Shown in pieces: positions 1 to 13,500 of a stretch of DNA of 64,000 bases. This DNA is from Lingula anatina (Eukaryota > Brachiopoda > Lingulata > Lingulida > Lingulidae). The stretch is from assembly GCF_001039355.2 (NCBI RefSeq), contig NW_019775552.1, forward strand, positions 217,964-281,963, in the 5' to 3' direction. The translations under genes were made by a program, and so were the position numbers. Each line of letters opens with the position of its first letter. The stretch's first letter is position 1. The notes under the pieces were generated by a model. That model did not search any database, was not told the origin of the DNA, and worked only from the letters and a program-made list of their open reading frames with translations.

Positions 1-650
1 ATTAAAGAAATGCATCGATTTGGTGAGTTGACAAGCCCTGTCCCCTTTCGAACCATTTTGGCTCGGCTTGGATGGTGATATTTTGGCAAGATTGCCCCAC
101 CATCCTCAAATATCATGTTTTCTTGAACCACGCACATGTACGTCGCATTCGATCTAGTCTATCAATACAATGACCTATCTTGATCAATACAAGTCGCATT
201 TTTTGTGACTCGTTTTCTGATAAAGCTGCCTTTCCGGCTTTTATATAGGATTTCACGCAACGCACGTCAGCGTCAATTGCATTCCCTTTGAAGACGTTAA
301 AAGAAGAAGCAGGTGGTCGTGAGTTCAAATAATTTCAATTTCATTGACGAATGCCCGCTGGTACCAGGACAGGGCACGGAGTTAGAAGGCGTGGGACTTT
401 AGTAGAACAATAAGGCACTTCAGGATAGCGTACCAGGGCTTATGAAACATGGTGATTTGATTATTAACTTTTACTCTCTAACAATCTATCTATATGCAAA
501 ATTGTCAGTCATGTACATATATGCAAGCCAATGCAGACTCACAGATACCGCAGTGATTGACAGGTGTCGTTTGAGAATTGACCAGACAATGTAAACTGGT
601 ATTTCTCACAGTGAGACATTGATGTCAGTCCTAGTAAAAGAAGTCTGGGC

Positions 651-765
651 TCCCATATGATTAGTACAGGTTAGGGTTAGTCGGAGTATTGGTATTAGTA
701 TATGAGAAGAAAGTCTCCTGTATTTAGTAATGGGGAACGAACAACAATTCCTAGTGGACCTTCAT
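651..765 (+). repeat. Dispersed repeat family R2, copy 1
   Basis: Matches 16795-16930: ATGATTAGTACAGGTTAGGG, TCGGAGTATTGG and the end CTAGTGGACCTTCATTC. Copy 2 carries an extra CTGTACAGA-type internal repeat. Confidence 0.7.
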
Positions 766-775
766 TCACCGTTAC

Positions 776-799
776 ATATATATATATATATATATATAT
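776..799. repeat. (TA)n microsatellite
   Basis: 24 bp of alternating TA. Confidence 0.98.
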
Positions 800-1272
800 G
801 GCGTCAAAACTACGTGGGCTATGAGTGCAGTTCGTGTAGCAGAAGCTGCGCATAAAGACTTAATTTGTGGGAAATTTCAAAGAGAAATCTATTATAGTGC
901 ATTATAAAAGAATTATGGGTTCTCTAATGTTACCAATGCAATTGTGCCTGATCTAGTGTTTCACGCATATGGTGGACTGTTTCACTTGACGTCTATGTCC
1001 AATAACGAGAAAAAATCTGGGTCACGTTCAATGCACTCCTATACACTTTTCTGTGGATTTCCAATTCAATTTGTCTCGCAGGGTCTAATGTCATCGCGCT
1101 TACCACGAAGAACTCGACTAGAGTATTGTTTCCTAATATGACAGACTCACAAACCTCTTCTTTTTCACTTTTTCTTTAATAACTGGAGTGACAGTTCATG
1201 TATTAGACAACAACTGTAACAAACATGACGCACACGTGAAATACATCTACACGTTATTATTATAATCATTAT

Positions 1273-1416
1273 TAGTAGTAGTAGTATTATTATTGTTGTT
1301 GTTGTTGTTGTTGTTGTTGTTTTTTTTTTCTTGTTGTTGTTGTTATAGTAATTATTTTAATTATAATTATTATTTTAGTGCTGTTGTTGTGAATGTTTTT
1401 GTTGTTGTTGTTGTTG
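1273..1416. repeat. TTG/TAG/ATT trinucleotide-rich tract
   Basis: Consecutive short (TAG), (TTG)n, poly-T and (TTG)n runs. Confidence 0.95.
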
Positions 1417-2532
1417 TCACTCATAGGAAGTTCACAGATTGAAAAGTTCTGGTGTTCTATGATATAAGATCACAGTGACCTGTGCAAATGACCTGCCATC
1501 GGTTAGCGTGGACGGCAGTCTTTATAGAGTTGAACTCTGTGTGACCAATGTGCAACCTCTTAATATACCTGATTTGCGAAGTCTAATTGAGCAAGAGAAT
1601 GGGCGATATCCTGGTCTATAAGCTGGCATATCCGGTTTATTCTTAAACATATGGCAAGCATATCAGTGTTTTCACACTGTAGAGACAGCCGGGCCAGTCC
1701 GGATCGTATTTATAAGTTTTGAAATCGTTTCTGTTTAAAACATTTAAAGGCACGCGTAGATGTCATTACTTCACGCAGTGCCTCACGGGTTTAGCTAAAT
1801 TACATGTAGATAAGGTTTATTGTTGTACTATCACTCGTTTGTCATATCAGAACCAAGATCGCTTGAAATTGATCAATGGTGTAAATCCGGCACGAAATCA
1901 ACGTATGTCGCTGATATTGATGGCTTGCGGGTATTACATGTACTTCTATGGTAATATGCATTATGTCTATAGCTAATACATCGTAAATCTTGAGTTCAAG
2001 GCCACATATGCATTAAATGCAATTATACATGTACATATGTACTTCTGCTCATTAGATATAAATTAAAGTCGTCCCACATATTCCACTTCTGGCACCGTGT
2101 TTGACTTCAATTATGAAAATTTAATACTGGTACGTACATGTATCAGTTGCCACAGATAACCCAAAAGACGTGGACTGATGACGTGGAACGGACATCAGAA
2201 ATTTGAACCATTCCCGACCTAGAAAGACATTTGACATAAAATGCCCCTATACGTGTCTATAATTCAGTACCAGCGCAATGTAGGTGGATTGCATGTAATG
2301 CAATATTATACCCCACGCATGAAAGTTTCCCCTTTGTTTTACGTAAAACGCATCAACGTGAAATCTGGATACGCATTTAAACACAAGAAAAGTACAGGCT
2401 TATGCCACTGCTTAAACAGTATCACTGCCTGTAATTATTTTTTCTTTCATATCTTACTTGACAAGAATTGCCAACCTTAAAATAACCAAGATGACACGAT
2501 GATGATAAATTGAATACTGCGACACGAACAAT

Positions 2533-2534
<2 letters not shown>

Positions 2535-2564
<30 letters not shown>
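2535..2564. repeat. (GT)15 microsatellite
   Basis: 30 bp of GT. Confidence 0.98.
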
Positions 2565-2569
<5 letters not shown>

Positions 2570-3129
2570 AATGGTTTTACGCCTCTGCTGCAATCAATAT
2601 ATATTTCATGCTTTTACATTTATGGAAATACACAAGAGTTTTTCTTTTATATCTATCTTGACAACAATTGTCATCCATAAAATGACAAAGATGCCAGGAT
2701 GATGACAATTAAACTGAATACTGCTTTTCGTATGATGGCGAATAGACTCTTTATAAATGCCGGAGGCCAATGCCTATATACATGTATATATAGAATCCGT
2801 TGCGACTGACAAATAAGTAGAGTATAGTATAAGTAAAGTATAAGTTTTATTGTCATATAAGCGTGTGTCTGAAATATAGATATGCATGTGTACCGAGTTC
2901 ATTCCAAAACTACTGCACAATGCATTATGATCATTCTTGTCAATTCAAATAAAAAAAGAACTCCGTTTGTTTATTGATTCGATAGATATTGAATGATTGC
3001 GGCCCCTGCCTCACCAGTTGGTCTGCGATATCAATACAGTGTAGCACCCTTACTGCCCCTCCCTTTTCGCAGTCTTCTTCTACCTCTTCTTCAAATTGAA
3101 AGTGTTTATTTGTTTTATACATCCAAATG

Positions 3130-3313
3130 CCAGTGTAACGTGACAGAGAGTCCCCCGTGATAGAGTTTCCGCCTACCATTCATTTGTGCAGGTAAGCCTA
3201 GCTGTAGATTTTGACCCCCCCCCCCTTTGGTCAGGCTAACCCTAACCATTATAACTAAATGGAGGGCGGAGTTTTTGTAACACGGACCCTCAGTTTCGTT
3301 ACACCGACATTTC
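3130..3313 (+). repeat. Dispersed repeat family R1, copy 1
   Basis: Shares the ordered blocks AGAGAGTC, TAGATTTTGACCC, CAGGCTAACCCTAACC, GGAGGGCGGAG and GGACCCTCAGTTTCGTTACA with 51505-51672 (reverse) and in part with 42805-42968. No coding capacity; interspersed non-autonomous element. Confidence 0.8.
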
Positions 3314-3787
3314 CAACGATAGGATAGATTGACTTCTATTTCGCCTACACGTTCGACTGTATTTCCATACCTTTCCTCCTATTGTTCGAAACAACTACAA
3401 CTTACAACTACTCGTCGTCAACTGTATGCGCATACAGTGGACGGCTCGCGTTGTTATTACATGTATAAGCAGTTCAATTTTAGGGGCACGCAGTCAGCGT
3501 GGGACATTGTGCAGTAGTAATCTTGTGTACCATATAGTGTTTCTCAGTTTTGTAAATGGTACCCTTTCTCTCCTCTTGGGAACAGATTGGAACTGAGCTT
3601 CCCATGTGCCTTAGTTAAATCAATCCTCAACTGCCGAAGAAAAAGCATTCATACAAAGACATTCGTATAAAAATGTGCGAGTGCTTTTATATCGAGATCC
3701 CTTTCCTAACATAACTGACGTCTTTTTCGTCACTTGACAGTGTACAGTACATGTAAGTGACAGGCACATTTTATGCTGACAGTCAGT

Positions 3788-3789
<2 letters not shown>

Positions 3790-3837
<48 letters not shown>

Positions 3838-3838
3838 C
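3790..3838. repeat. (GA)n microsatellite
   Basis: Mostly GA with AAG interruptions. Confidence 0.98.
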
Positions 3839-4539
3839 GATGAATGTTCAACAGTGTGAGCAGACTAGAGAACTATATCAATCTTTCGAAGTGTTCCAAT
3901 TGAGAGGTAATAAAAATAAATCTTCTGAAGCATATGCAAATAGACTGCTCATTCTAATAGGATTGAAAGCTAATATGAATCTGATGAGCAATCAATAGAA
4001 GTTTATGTTGACCGAATGGAAATGCTATTAAGGATAAGAGGCTTTCTGGACGGAAGTCTTAGATTGAAATATCGGTATAAAGCTAATCGTATATCCAAAT
4101 GCGTCAAAACCGTGTGTTATGTAAATAAAAAAATATATATAATTTATAGCTGCTTGAAGTAGACATCCAAACCCGAGTAAGAATGGGGATTTAATGGTTG
4201 GTATATTAGTAGGAATACACATGTACTCATTCGTTTTGCCCCTTGTGACACTTCAAACATGCCCCCCTTTACTTAAAATATTATTTACACTCATAATTAC
4301 TCTTTTAAGTTAGATATATTGAAAAATTATATCTTAAGACTTCTAAATAATCTTAGCATCCTGTAGAGCATCCTTTATATGAATACACTCCGAATTTACA
4401 TCACAATCCGTTCCGATTGCTCCAATAACTTAAATACCACATTAGTCACAAATATCAAAACTATAAAAACAGGCTCGCTTATATTCTGGCCTTAGGCCCT
4501 TAAATTGTGTTTATTGTTTAATGTGCCTTTAATAAAGAA

Positions 4540-4820
4540 AATAATAAACGTATCTGAAATAAATCTATATTTAAAAACTGAATGGCGTATGGGAGTCATT
4601 AAAATACCTGAAATGTAATCTGGAAAGGAACAACACATTCCGTGGCATGTATCTAACGCTACAGTGCTTCTGAAAAGCCTATTCCTGCATACAGTGTGTG
4701 AGTAAGCTATTTATTCCTGCTTTTTATACATTGTTATAAGAGCAATGCAAGTTGGTGGGAGTATATGCAGCGATTCCTCGATTCCTGAAAAGATTATTGT
4801 ATTTTGCACGGTATTTCTCT
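4540..4820 (+). repeat. Dispersed repeat family R3, copy 1
   Basis: 4721-4818 is nearly identical to 10481-10585 (TTGTTATAAGAGCAATGCA, then CGATTCCTCGATTCCTGAAA). GGGAGTCATTA near 4590 matches 10335, so the shared element is probably about 270 bp. No ORF. Confidence 0.75.
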
Positions 4821-5468
4821 ATAATGTTAACACGAAATGTTTTAACGAGCAATTTTTATTGTAAGGGATGACATTCCTTGAACTGTCGACAAACAGGTAT
4901 GGGTTCACATCTTTTGTTGTGAACAGCAGGACCCTCCCCTTAGCTTACTCCATAATAACGTGGAAGGCATTTGCTTAAACAGGGGACACATTTGAACTCA
5001 ATTTGAAAAAAAAAAAGAAAATACCATCTTCCGTACCCAAAATCTCCGGATCCTGGAACTTTTTTAAATTTATTTTTTAAAATTTTAATGTGGCGTTTTC
5101 ATTGACGTTAAAATTGAAATAAATCTCCCAGTTTAAATTGGGACGCATCCTTATTAATTAAGTCCACCCTATTGCCAGATGCGCATAGATATCTGTACCT
5201 TACTATCGCAAAACCTGTGTGTTGAAAATATCGATCAGGTGTATATTTCTGTTTCGTCCTTTAGCTTTATTGTCTATTAAAGTAATACAAGAGTCTTCAT
5301 CCGGATGTTTCACAACAGGTTATATTTGGAATATTGGAAAGTGGCACGTTTAAATGTCTTCTCGAAAAAAAAATGAACCACAATCACAATATGTGGTATC
5401 TGATGTCTTTGTCCATAGTCTGAATGTTGAAGATGAAGTATCTACCTAAGGATCCCTCAGAAAAACAA

Positions 5469-5472
<4 letters not shown>

Positions 5473-5499
<27 letters not shown>
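5473..5499. repeat. Poly-T tract
   Basis: 27 T in a row. Confidence 0.97.
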
Positions 5500-5929
5500 G
5501 TAATAACTGCACGAGCTTCATTTTACACTCAGGCAATAAAACCATAAAATTAATATGGGGTTAATTCTAATTTGAACTATATGTACCTACGACAGTAAAA
5601 TTAATTGGTTGAATATTACCGAAATTGCTGCTGTCTTAATGAGTTAATGTATATTTTAAGAGCAGAACCTTTGTCCTCACTGTTTAGAAGTGGTACATAT
5701 GTCAGTGTTAGTTTTAGCTTAATACAGACTTGACATTTAATATGGAATATTTCAGTTTTAAAGGTATACCTAGGTGAAAATGCGTTCTTTTTTCAAAAAA
5801 ATCAGATTTCATATAAGACATCTGACTGGAGAAGTGTGAAGTCAGGTGTGTCGCTGCCAATTAACTGCTTACCAAGTCTGTTGCACTGCTGCCTTGTGTA
5901 ATATGCAGTAATTTAATTGGGCAGTGCTC

Positions 5930-7090
5930 CTTTGGGCTAGTCAAAGCTTGGCTTTGGCGAAGCATGCTTCTGTCAAAAAAGTATCCATATGTCGGCAAAT
6001 ACTGCATAGAAGAATTTGAAATTTTGCATGCAAGCGGTCGGTTTTGCAGTGCGTAAAATGAGTTAAGCAGCGTTTTACATAACTGTTAAGCTGTGTCAGA
6101 ATGGCGCGAAAAAACACAGACATTGCCAGACAGATTATTGTGTCAAACGGAACGGTCTACACAGTTTTATAGAGTTATGCCCAGTTTGAGGCACTTCCAG
6201 AGACCAAGCCCAATGCATCGACGTCTTACCACCAAGGTATAGGACTCACTGTCCTTCAGGATATACTGCTGCAATTAAACCAAAACCACCCAGTCCGTTT
6301 TGAATGAGGGATAAATTGTCACCAACACTTGTTTTTCAAGGCTCTTAGCGAACACCAAACTGATATCAGCAGGTTAGGAAGCCACTGTAAACAGCAAAGC
6401 AGCCTAGTTTGTTTCTCTTATGAATTGGGGGCCATGACAGTTTTTGGTAAAACAATGAAACCGCGTGGCTTTCTTTATTGAGGTCAGATTTAACCTTTAC
6501 CGCTAAACTGGTCAAAACAGAGTTTACTGGCATCCTGAAGAGGCCTACGACGAAGCGTCTGCCACTTCTTAAGTGACTAGGGTCATTGACAGTGTCAGTA
6601 TTTGGAGTGGATACCACATTGGTGCCAAAACACCAACGGTAGTCATCGATAAAAACCTGAACCAGATCAAATAAAGGAATAATCTGGGAACCACTTGAGA
6701 GGGGACACCTTAGGAACAATTTTAGGTTACAGGGTGAGGTTGCCGGTTCACACAGAGCACTTTTAATAGCAGATAACTTACAGAACCAAGGGAATGAGTA
6801 GCTACCTTGGTCATCAAAATCGCCATATTTGAACCACATAGACAATATGTGGGTAGGTCATTACTCGCCGAATCAACGGCCTGCATGTCCTACATCAAAA
6901 CGGAGCCAAATTGGACAAGTTTTTACCGTATTCTGGAATTTTATTCCAGATTAAACTCTAAAAAGCCTATCATAAGAAATGCCTTGCGGCTTGAAAGCTC
7001 TGGTAGCAGCAAGATGAGGACAAGCGTAACAGCGACTGTTGCTGTGACTAGACACGGGGGGCCTTTGTGGGGCGTGTTACTCTTTTAAAG
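5930..7090 (+). pseudogene. Decayed Tc1/mariner transposase
   Basis: Frames are broken, but order is recognisable. Near 6101 MARKNTDIARQIIVSNGTVY resembles the helix-turn-helix. Near 6638 VVIDKNLNQIK is the catalytic-core stretch. Near 6728 LQGEVAGSHRALLIADNLQN corresponds to the LQQDNARPH block. Near 6810 LPWSSKSPYLNHI corresponds to LPWPxxSPDLNPIEH. The end at about 7053 reads AVTRHGG, like the terminal RGGHTxY. Many stops; not functional. Confidence 0.7.
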
Positions 7091-9419
7091 ACAATAATTA
7101 GGAACATATGGAGATCCAAAATATCGCTTTCATTGGTTGTCGTATGACTTAAAATAGACAATGTATTTTTTTGTTTGCTTCACTGACGAATGCAATTACT
7201 GAACTGATGTCACAATGACATCGAAGAGATTATCACAAGTTATTAAAACACGATTTTAATCCTTATTTTCATTTATCAGTTAGCAAAATAGGAAAAAACT
7301 GATGAATTATGTTTTGGAAAAATATTCCATATTAAATTTTAAGTCTGTAGGTGTATATGCATGGTACATGCAGGTACATTGTAATCATTACGGGAGTGAT
7401 GGCATTAGATGCAATATTCTTATATTGTATAGAACTATCATTCTTTCATAGAGTAAGTTAACATGCAAATGAAATGTGTCTTATGAAATCTCCCTATTCT
7501 ACATCTAAATCAAGTTCAATTAAGGTACATTCCAAAATAAAGATAGGGATAAAAATAAGCATTTTATAACAAATATGTTCGTTCACGTGTTTGGGCTCTT
7601 ATGTGCCAAAAATACAAGATTTGAGCAATAAATCTCCCATGCCACATTCTCTTCCTTTAGAAAAAGGTAATTCTTGCAAAATGTTTTGATCAATGCAACT
7701 ATTCGTCCCAATTATAATTGTAATTATCTGGCTAGGCGACTTTGCTGTATGCGCAGTTAATAACAAGATACCGGTAACGCAGTTAACAATACAAATAATT
7801 ACAACAGCATTACATATCTGATCTTGAAAATGATAAAACACAAATACCAAGAGGCAACTATGCTTTAAGAGGTGAAATTGAATCAGTTATTACTATGGCA
7901 ATTTCAAGATATGATTTTATAATAAATCGAAACAGTATGCCGTGCATATTGTTTAACAACCACGGCAGGTGCTTCAATATTGGCGTCCAACATCTGAACA
8001 ATTCCCATTGGAGCAACACAGACTGCAAGCCAAGAATGAGTGACCTGGTTAACGACTGAAACCAAATCCCAATAGACCACATTACTTTTAGAGTAAAAAT
8101 TGAATAAGCTATGCTTCTATTGACACAGTTCAAGATCTCTATCTTGAAACCACATCTATCAAAAGGTGTTTAGTGCAGCCTCTACGTCGTAATTGCCAGT
8201 TCGGAATCCACGACGTTCTGAACTTGTCAAAAAGAACAATTCAGACAAGGACCATTCAGACCGACTAAACGGTACATAGCATTTTTTTTAACGACCAAAT
8301 TGATAACCAAGTCACTCCGGGCAACCATATATTGTTTTAATACTTGCATTAAAACCTTTGTCATTCTATTGTGTTATGTAATAACGTTACTTCTGTGTCA
8401 AGACCAGATTTTTTTTCTTATCTGAACAGTGCCCACTTAAGCGTTTAATACTTGCAGTGCAAATCCCATTTCTTTGTAGCATACGCATTATAAGGCCACA
8501 ATATCGCCACCAATTATATCTCATCCGCGAAATCCTCCACGTCAATCAATTTACCATGCCATATACTAATACACGCAAGAGAAAAACCTAATGGGTATTT
8601 AATTCTTGTATTAGAGATGTTATTATAATGCTTCTTACTTGGAATCAAAAACCCTTTTCTGTCGTAGAGCATCACCAAGTTTTTTCAGCCTTCTATACAT
8701 TGTACCAGAGATAAATGAGGTCTATAATTCAATAGGTTTTCCGACAATTATGTCCACTGTAAAAAGTATTCTTCTCGGATATAAAAGAATGGCTGTGGAA
8801 ATTAATGGACCAATTGGCGGACGACATCACATGAATGAATGAACGAATAAATGAAAAGTTTGATGAATAAACTGACAGTGAAACGGCTGAATGGGTATTA
8901 TTTGATAAATGCACGAGTACCAAGGAAAGGAATAAGTATGATAACGAACTAAGTTAAAAAATGAATAGACATAATGTATGCTATTTCACACAAGTGTTAG
9001 CTGATTTTCCGGACTAAAATAAATATCCGATATTACGAGAAGTGCACTACTCTTCTGCCACATTAGATAGCATTTGTCCTGGCATCCCTTCCAACCGTGA
9101 ATTCAATATCCACATATTCTTTTGTATTTTGTTCCATGTAACGTGTCTAAAAGTTCAAAGGAAACAAAAGCTTGAGAATGGCTTCTGTTGAGGATCTGAT
9201 CATTTTTCTCCTACTCATCTTCATCTATGCATTCAATTAAAATTTGATATATTCGTGTGTGATTTCGATTTTCCATTGTTTAAAGTTATGAATTATTTCA
9301 ACTTGATGAGTAACAGTGTTTAATATAAACCACCCCGAGGAAATGCCTTCTTGTTAAATACTACTTCGTGGTACAGTGTCCACTTGCTAATAACCTTCCC
9401 ACTTACTACTGTCCCCTTA

Positions 9420-10150
9420 AGGGTGTTTTTGAAATATACTGCCCAAAAAAGAGATACAATAATTTGTTTTGACCACAGTGCTTGAACATGTCCAAAAATG
9501 CACCTCTTTGTCGGGTACTGTATTTCCTGTAGTAGAGTACTTGATTGATTCCAGGCAAATGCAAGCTTCAGAATTTCAGAAAAAAATTATTGGGACAAAT
9601 ATCTTGCAGAAACCAGTTGTTGTGCTCAATGAATGCTAGTGGACACTAGAATCAGAAAGCCCATTTTGGGAGACTAAATCCGTGCTGACATTATGCCTCA
9701 GCTCTCTGATCTGGACAGGGGTCGTGTCAAATACCATTTCCATTGGAGCAGGGTTATGGTTTGGGCGGGCATAAGTGGCAACTCATGGTGATTGGTGGTA
9801 ATCTGAATGACCAGCGGTGCAGAGAAGAAGTCCTTAAATAAGGGAATCTGCTGTGCCATTTATGCAACAACGCCCAACCGCACGGCTGAGCCAGCAGGAC
9901 AACGCCCGTCCCCATAATGCCAGGATAGTACAGGCTTACCTGGGAGCAGATCCATGCAGACTTTTCCGTGGCCAGGGTTTAGACCAGATATGTCTCCCAA
10001 ATACCCCAAGTCCGTATTCGAGGTCTTGTACGCTCCATAAAGAGGAGGGTGTACTAGCATGTACTGCAGCCAGGGGAGGGCACACATGATACTGAACAAT
10101 GTACTACAATGTATGGAACATTATTGTGAAAAAGAACACTAAAACTAAAA
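9420..10150 (+). pseudogene. Decayed Tc1/mariner transposase
   Basis: Recognisable pieces are RVMVWAGISGNSW (about 9751), QQDNARPHNARIVQAYLGA (about 9892) and FPWPGFRPDMSPKYP in a neighbouring frame (about 9965). The end reads AARGGHT (about 10070), the usual Tc1 C-terminus. Several frameshifts and stops. The start near 9435 (ACTGCCCAAAAAAGAGATAC) may be a remnant terminal repeat. Confidence 0.75.
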
Positions 10151-10165
10151 ATATTAAATAAACTT

Positions 10166-10169
10166 GCTT

Positions 10170-10228
<59 letters not shown>

Positions 10229-10251
10229 TTTTTTGCGGGGGGGGGGGGGGG
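10166..10251 (+). repeat. (TTTA)n followed by a G15 run
   Basis: About 16 TTTA units, then TTTTGC, then 15 G. It lies directly after the Tc1 relic at 9420-10150. Confidence 0.98.
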
Positions 10252-10319
10252 TAGTATATAGTGCAGACAGCAAGACACTTGGTCGTTTTTGATTTGCCGA
10301 ATCTGTTTTCTTGCAGTCG

Positions 10320-10590
10320 TTATATTAAAATAAATGGGAGTCATTAGAAACCCCGAAATACTAAGGCTATCAATTCGACAAAGGATTTTATTTAAAGACT
10401 TGTGTATTTTTAAAAGTTTTTCAAGTAAATTAACACACCGGGTTACATAGTCGACCTTATTAAACAGTTCTAGAAACATTTTTTATAGCATTGTTATAAG
10501 AGCAATGCAGGTTGGTGGGAGTAAATGCAGACGCAACGATTCCTCGATTCCTGAAAAGATTATTGTATTTTGCACGGTATTTCTTTACTG
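10320..10590 (+). repeat. Dispersed repeat family R3, copy 2
   Basis: Counterpart of 4540-4820; the last about 100 bp are close to identical, the first part is rearranged. It follows the TTTA/G tract. Confidence 0.75.
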
Positions 10591-10599
10591 TGAAATAGA

Positions 10600-13500
10600 G
10601 AGGTAATGTATCACATTTGATGGAGCCAGGACTTTAATTGTTTATGCCATAAACAAAGATGGAACGAGCTTTCTATTTATATAAGACATGAAATTGATTA
10701 TGAGAGTTTGAAAGTCTCTCTGAAAAATCGTCTTTTTCCGATTAATGTTTTTAACATTTTAATGTCTGTATTTTATATCTAAATTGCAAAGTGCATTGAA
10801 ATGTATGGAAACGGAATATGTTATACAAGGAACAAATAGCATTATTATTATTATTATTATACTAAATATCAGCGTTGACTCTCATTCCATTATTTCATTA
10901 GCTTTCTTTCGCACGGTTTTCTGCTCCATGCCGTGAAGTAGCATTTACTGTGGCCGGGATTTGCGGCGGCTAAAACATTGAATACAGATCCTCACCACGG
11001 GGTCGTATAGGCATATACGAGTAAGCCGGAGACTTTTTTTTCCAAATTTATTGCAATTTAAGCGAAAACAGCGTTCGAACGTGATTTGTGTCAATTATGA
11101 TATATGCAGCTGTGTGTCTACTATGCTTTTATTGCCACATTAGACTAATTCGATTGCTTTCGCTAGGTGATTTTAAACAAACCAGACTTATATTGCACGA
11201 ACTGATCGTAAGATAATTTTTTCTGTGGGTAATACACCTACTTTCTTTTCTATCAATAGAGCTTTCTTTTGGTTCCACATATTCCACAGATATCTCCGTT
11301 TCCAAATCCATATTGTTAGCAACACATTTATGTTAAAATACATGGTAATACCACCACTCTGATGGTAGGTGTAACCTCCCAATAACGCATAGATTCAGCC
11401 TCCCCCATCTCGTTGCACGGCACCCTCCCTCTGTCCTGTCTAAAGGCTAACACTAGAGTTTCAGCCTCCGGGGCATCACAACAGAAGATAAAAGCAATAC
11501 CCTGCTGCTCAGTGCACAGCAGTACTACACCATGTCCCAAATCTCATCAATGTCAAAAACATTTTCACAACGGGAGGCCTAGGAACAAATAACCAAGGTT
11601 CACTACTTAGTAGTACTCGTTTGGAACGGAAATAATGATAGGCATGCGGATATTATTGTGGTTTGATCGACTTGAACGTCTGCTGTACGCTATATTTAGA
11701 CACCTGTGGGCTTAACCGTGTGGTTTATATTGTCTTGGGTTATGTCATAACAAGATGCATATACCTCTATCTAGATTGCTCCAAACTAGTCACGAATAGA
11801 TTGCCGTTTCTTTCACTGGATCTTCTCATTACCATTTCACGGAATAGCATTCCTATACTTAAACACAATTCAACATGTAGAAAGGAAGAGGTGAGCTATA
11901 TAGGTACTTGCCATTTAACCTGATCCAATGTAAATGTAATGAAACGTACGCATTTGACATGTAAAAGAAGACGTGTGAGGATTTTCAAATAGTTCTCCGT
12001 TTTATTTCCTCTGTGGATAAGCCCTTTCTAAATTGCAAACAAATACGATGCGTGGTTGAAGCTCTACGTGTTATTCCCAAAAGCGGCATTTCAAACAAAA
12101 CAGGCGCCCGATTTAATGAATAACATTCCTTTATTGTAAACAAATTATTAAGCACAAATCCTGTGGGTAGTTAATTAACCTACAAAGGGAATTAGGATTT
12201 AAGGCGCTTATCTGGAAACGATGCAATACCTGTATGTCCACATACAGTTAGTTTTGATAAAACCAATATTCATTTTATTTTATATTTACATATGTCTCTT
12301 CAATGGAGCAACCTCCTTCAAGGAAGTAACTTAAAGTTTGGTAAATGACACAGAGAAAAAGCTGAAAATGGTCGGTGGATTACCACACGGTTATCCTGAG
12401 CATGCCTATTTACAATCGAGATTTCAAGCAAAGCAATTTTGCATCCTGAAACATTAAATGAAATGAGAATGGTATATTTAGATATTCACTTTCAGTATAC
12501 ACCCGCAAACTAAAGCTTTTAATGTTTAACCCCGTGACAACTTTTCATTTAAAGCTTAATAACGTATGTGGTGCTTTAAACAAAAAACAATGAATTGTTA
12601 AAAGAAGAAAGCCCTTTTGTTTTTCTGTTCATGTGTCTGTGTTAAGGATGCATTATAAAATAATTGTAAAATCATCAGCTTATTTACAATCCATGCAAGT
12701 GGGGCATTTTCCACTTACATGTATATTTAAATACATCTTCCGCGAAAATACATAATTGCATCACTTAGATTTCTCTTTTGGCCCTCGTTTACGTGCATAT
12801 ACGCAAAATAAATGCCCCGAAATTTTAATCAAGAACCTCACTGCCTTACCGTAAATGATCCTGCAAAAGTCAACCATTAGGAGGGAATCATATATTTATT
12901 TACGATTGATGTAAGTTGATGCAATTTCCTGCATGAAATCAAATGCATTTGAAAACAATAACCGCAATGAACAGGGTATAGCGCAACCATAATCGTTCTA
13001 AACCTGGACTATATTGCTGCAGGTTCAAATGATATAATAGAAGTTATAGTGGCTGTAAAGATGTTTACTTAGAGTGTATGCGAAAATTTAAACTCTTAAC
13101 CGCAGAGTTTTTTTTTTACGTTTGGTTAGATAAAGTTAACGTAATATTCTCCCTTTGATAAGCATGGAGCCAAATCTTAACCTTGATGGTTCAACACAAA
13201 GCAGAACCTCAAATTAAAGCAGAAGCTTGGTAGCATGATGTTTAGTTACTTTCTATGCAAATGGGAATTCATTTCATCTCATGCCGATTCACGTCAAGGC
13301 TAATCAAACTAAATAGAGGAGTTTTTTTCACCTAGCGAGAGCAACAGCTTAAATTGACTGTGCTTTACTGGAACGTTAAAGTACATCTAGCGTAATCTTC
13401 TTTCTGTCCAGGCATTATTTGTACATGTTTGTAAGAACTTCCCGCCCTTTTATAAACACGGTAGGGAAAACAACCAGCATCTTGGGTTGGTTTTTGGGTT

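Larger units (their letters stand above)
1..5929. other. No supported gene
   Basis: AT-rich intergenic sequence with microsatellites and copies of repeat families R1-R3. Short open frames show no recognisable domain. The minus frame at 113-328 (71 codons) is the only one with ordinary-looking composition and is not supported further. Confidence 0.6.

Noticed and set aside
113-328. 71-codon minus-strand frame at the left edge
   Set aside because: Protein-like composition but no recognised domain; could be an exon of a gene outside the window, not supportable.
6366-6845. 159-codon minus-strand open frame
   Set aside because: It is antisense to the decayed Tc1 transposase readable on the plus strand and has no domain of its own.
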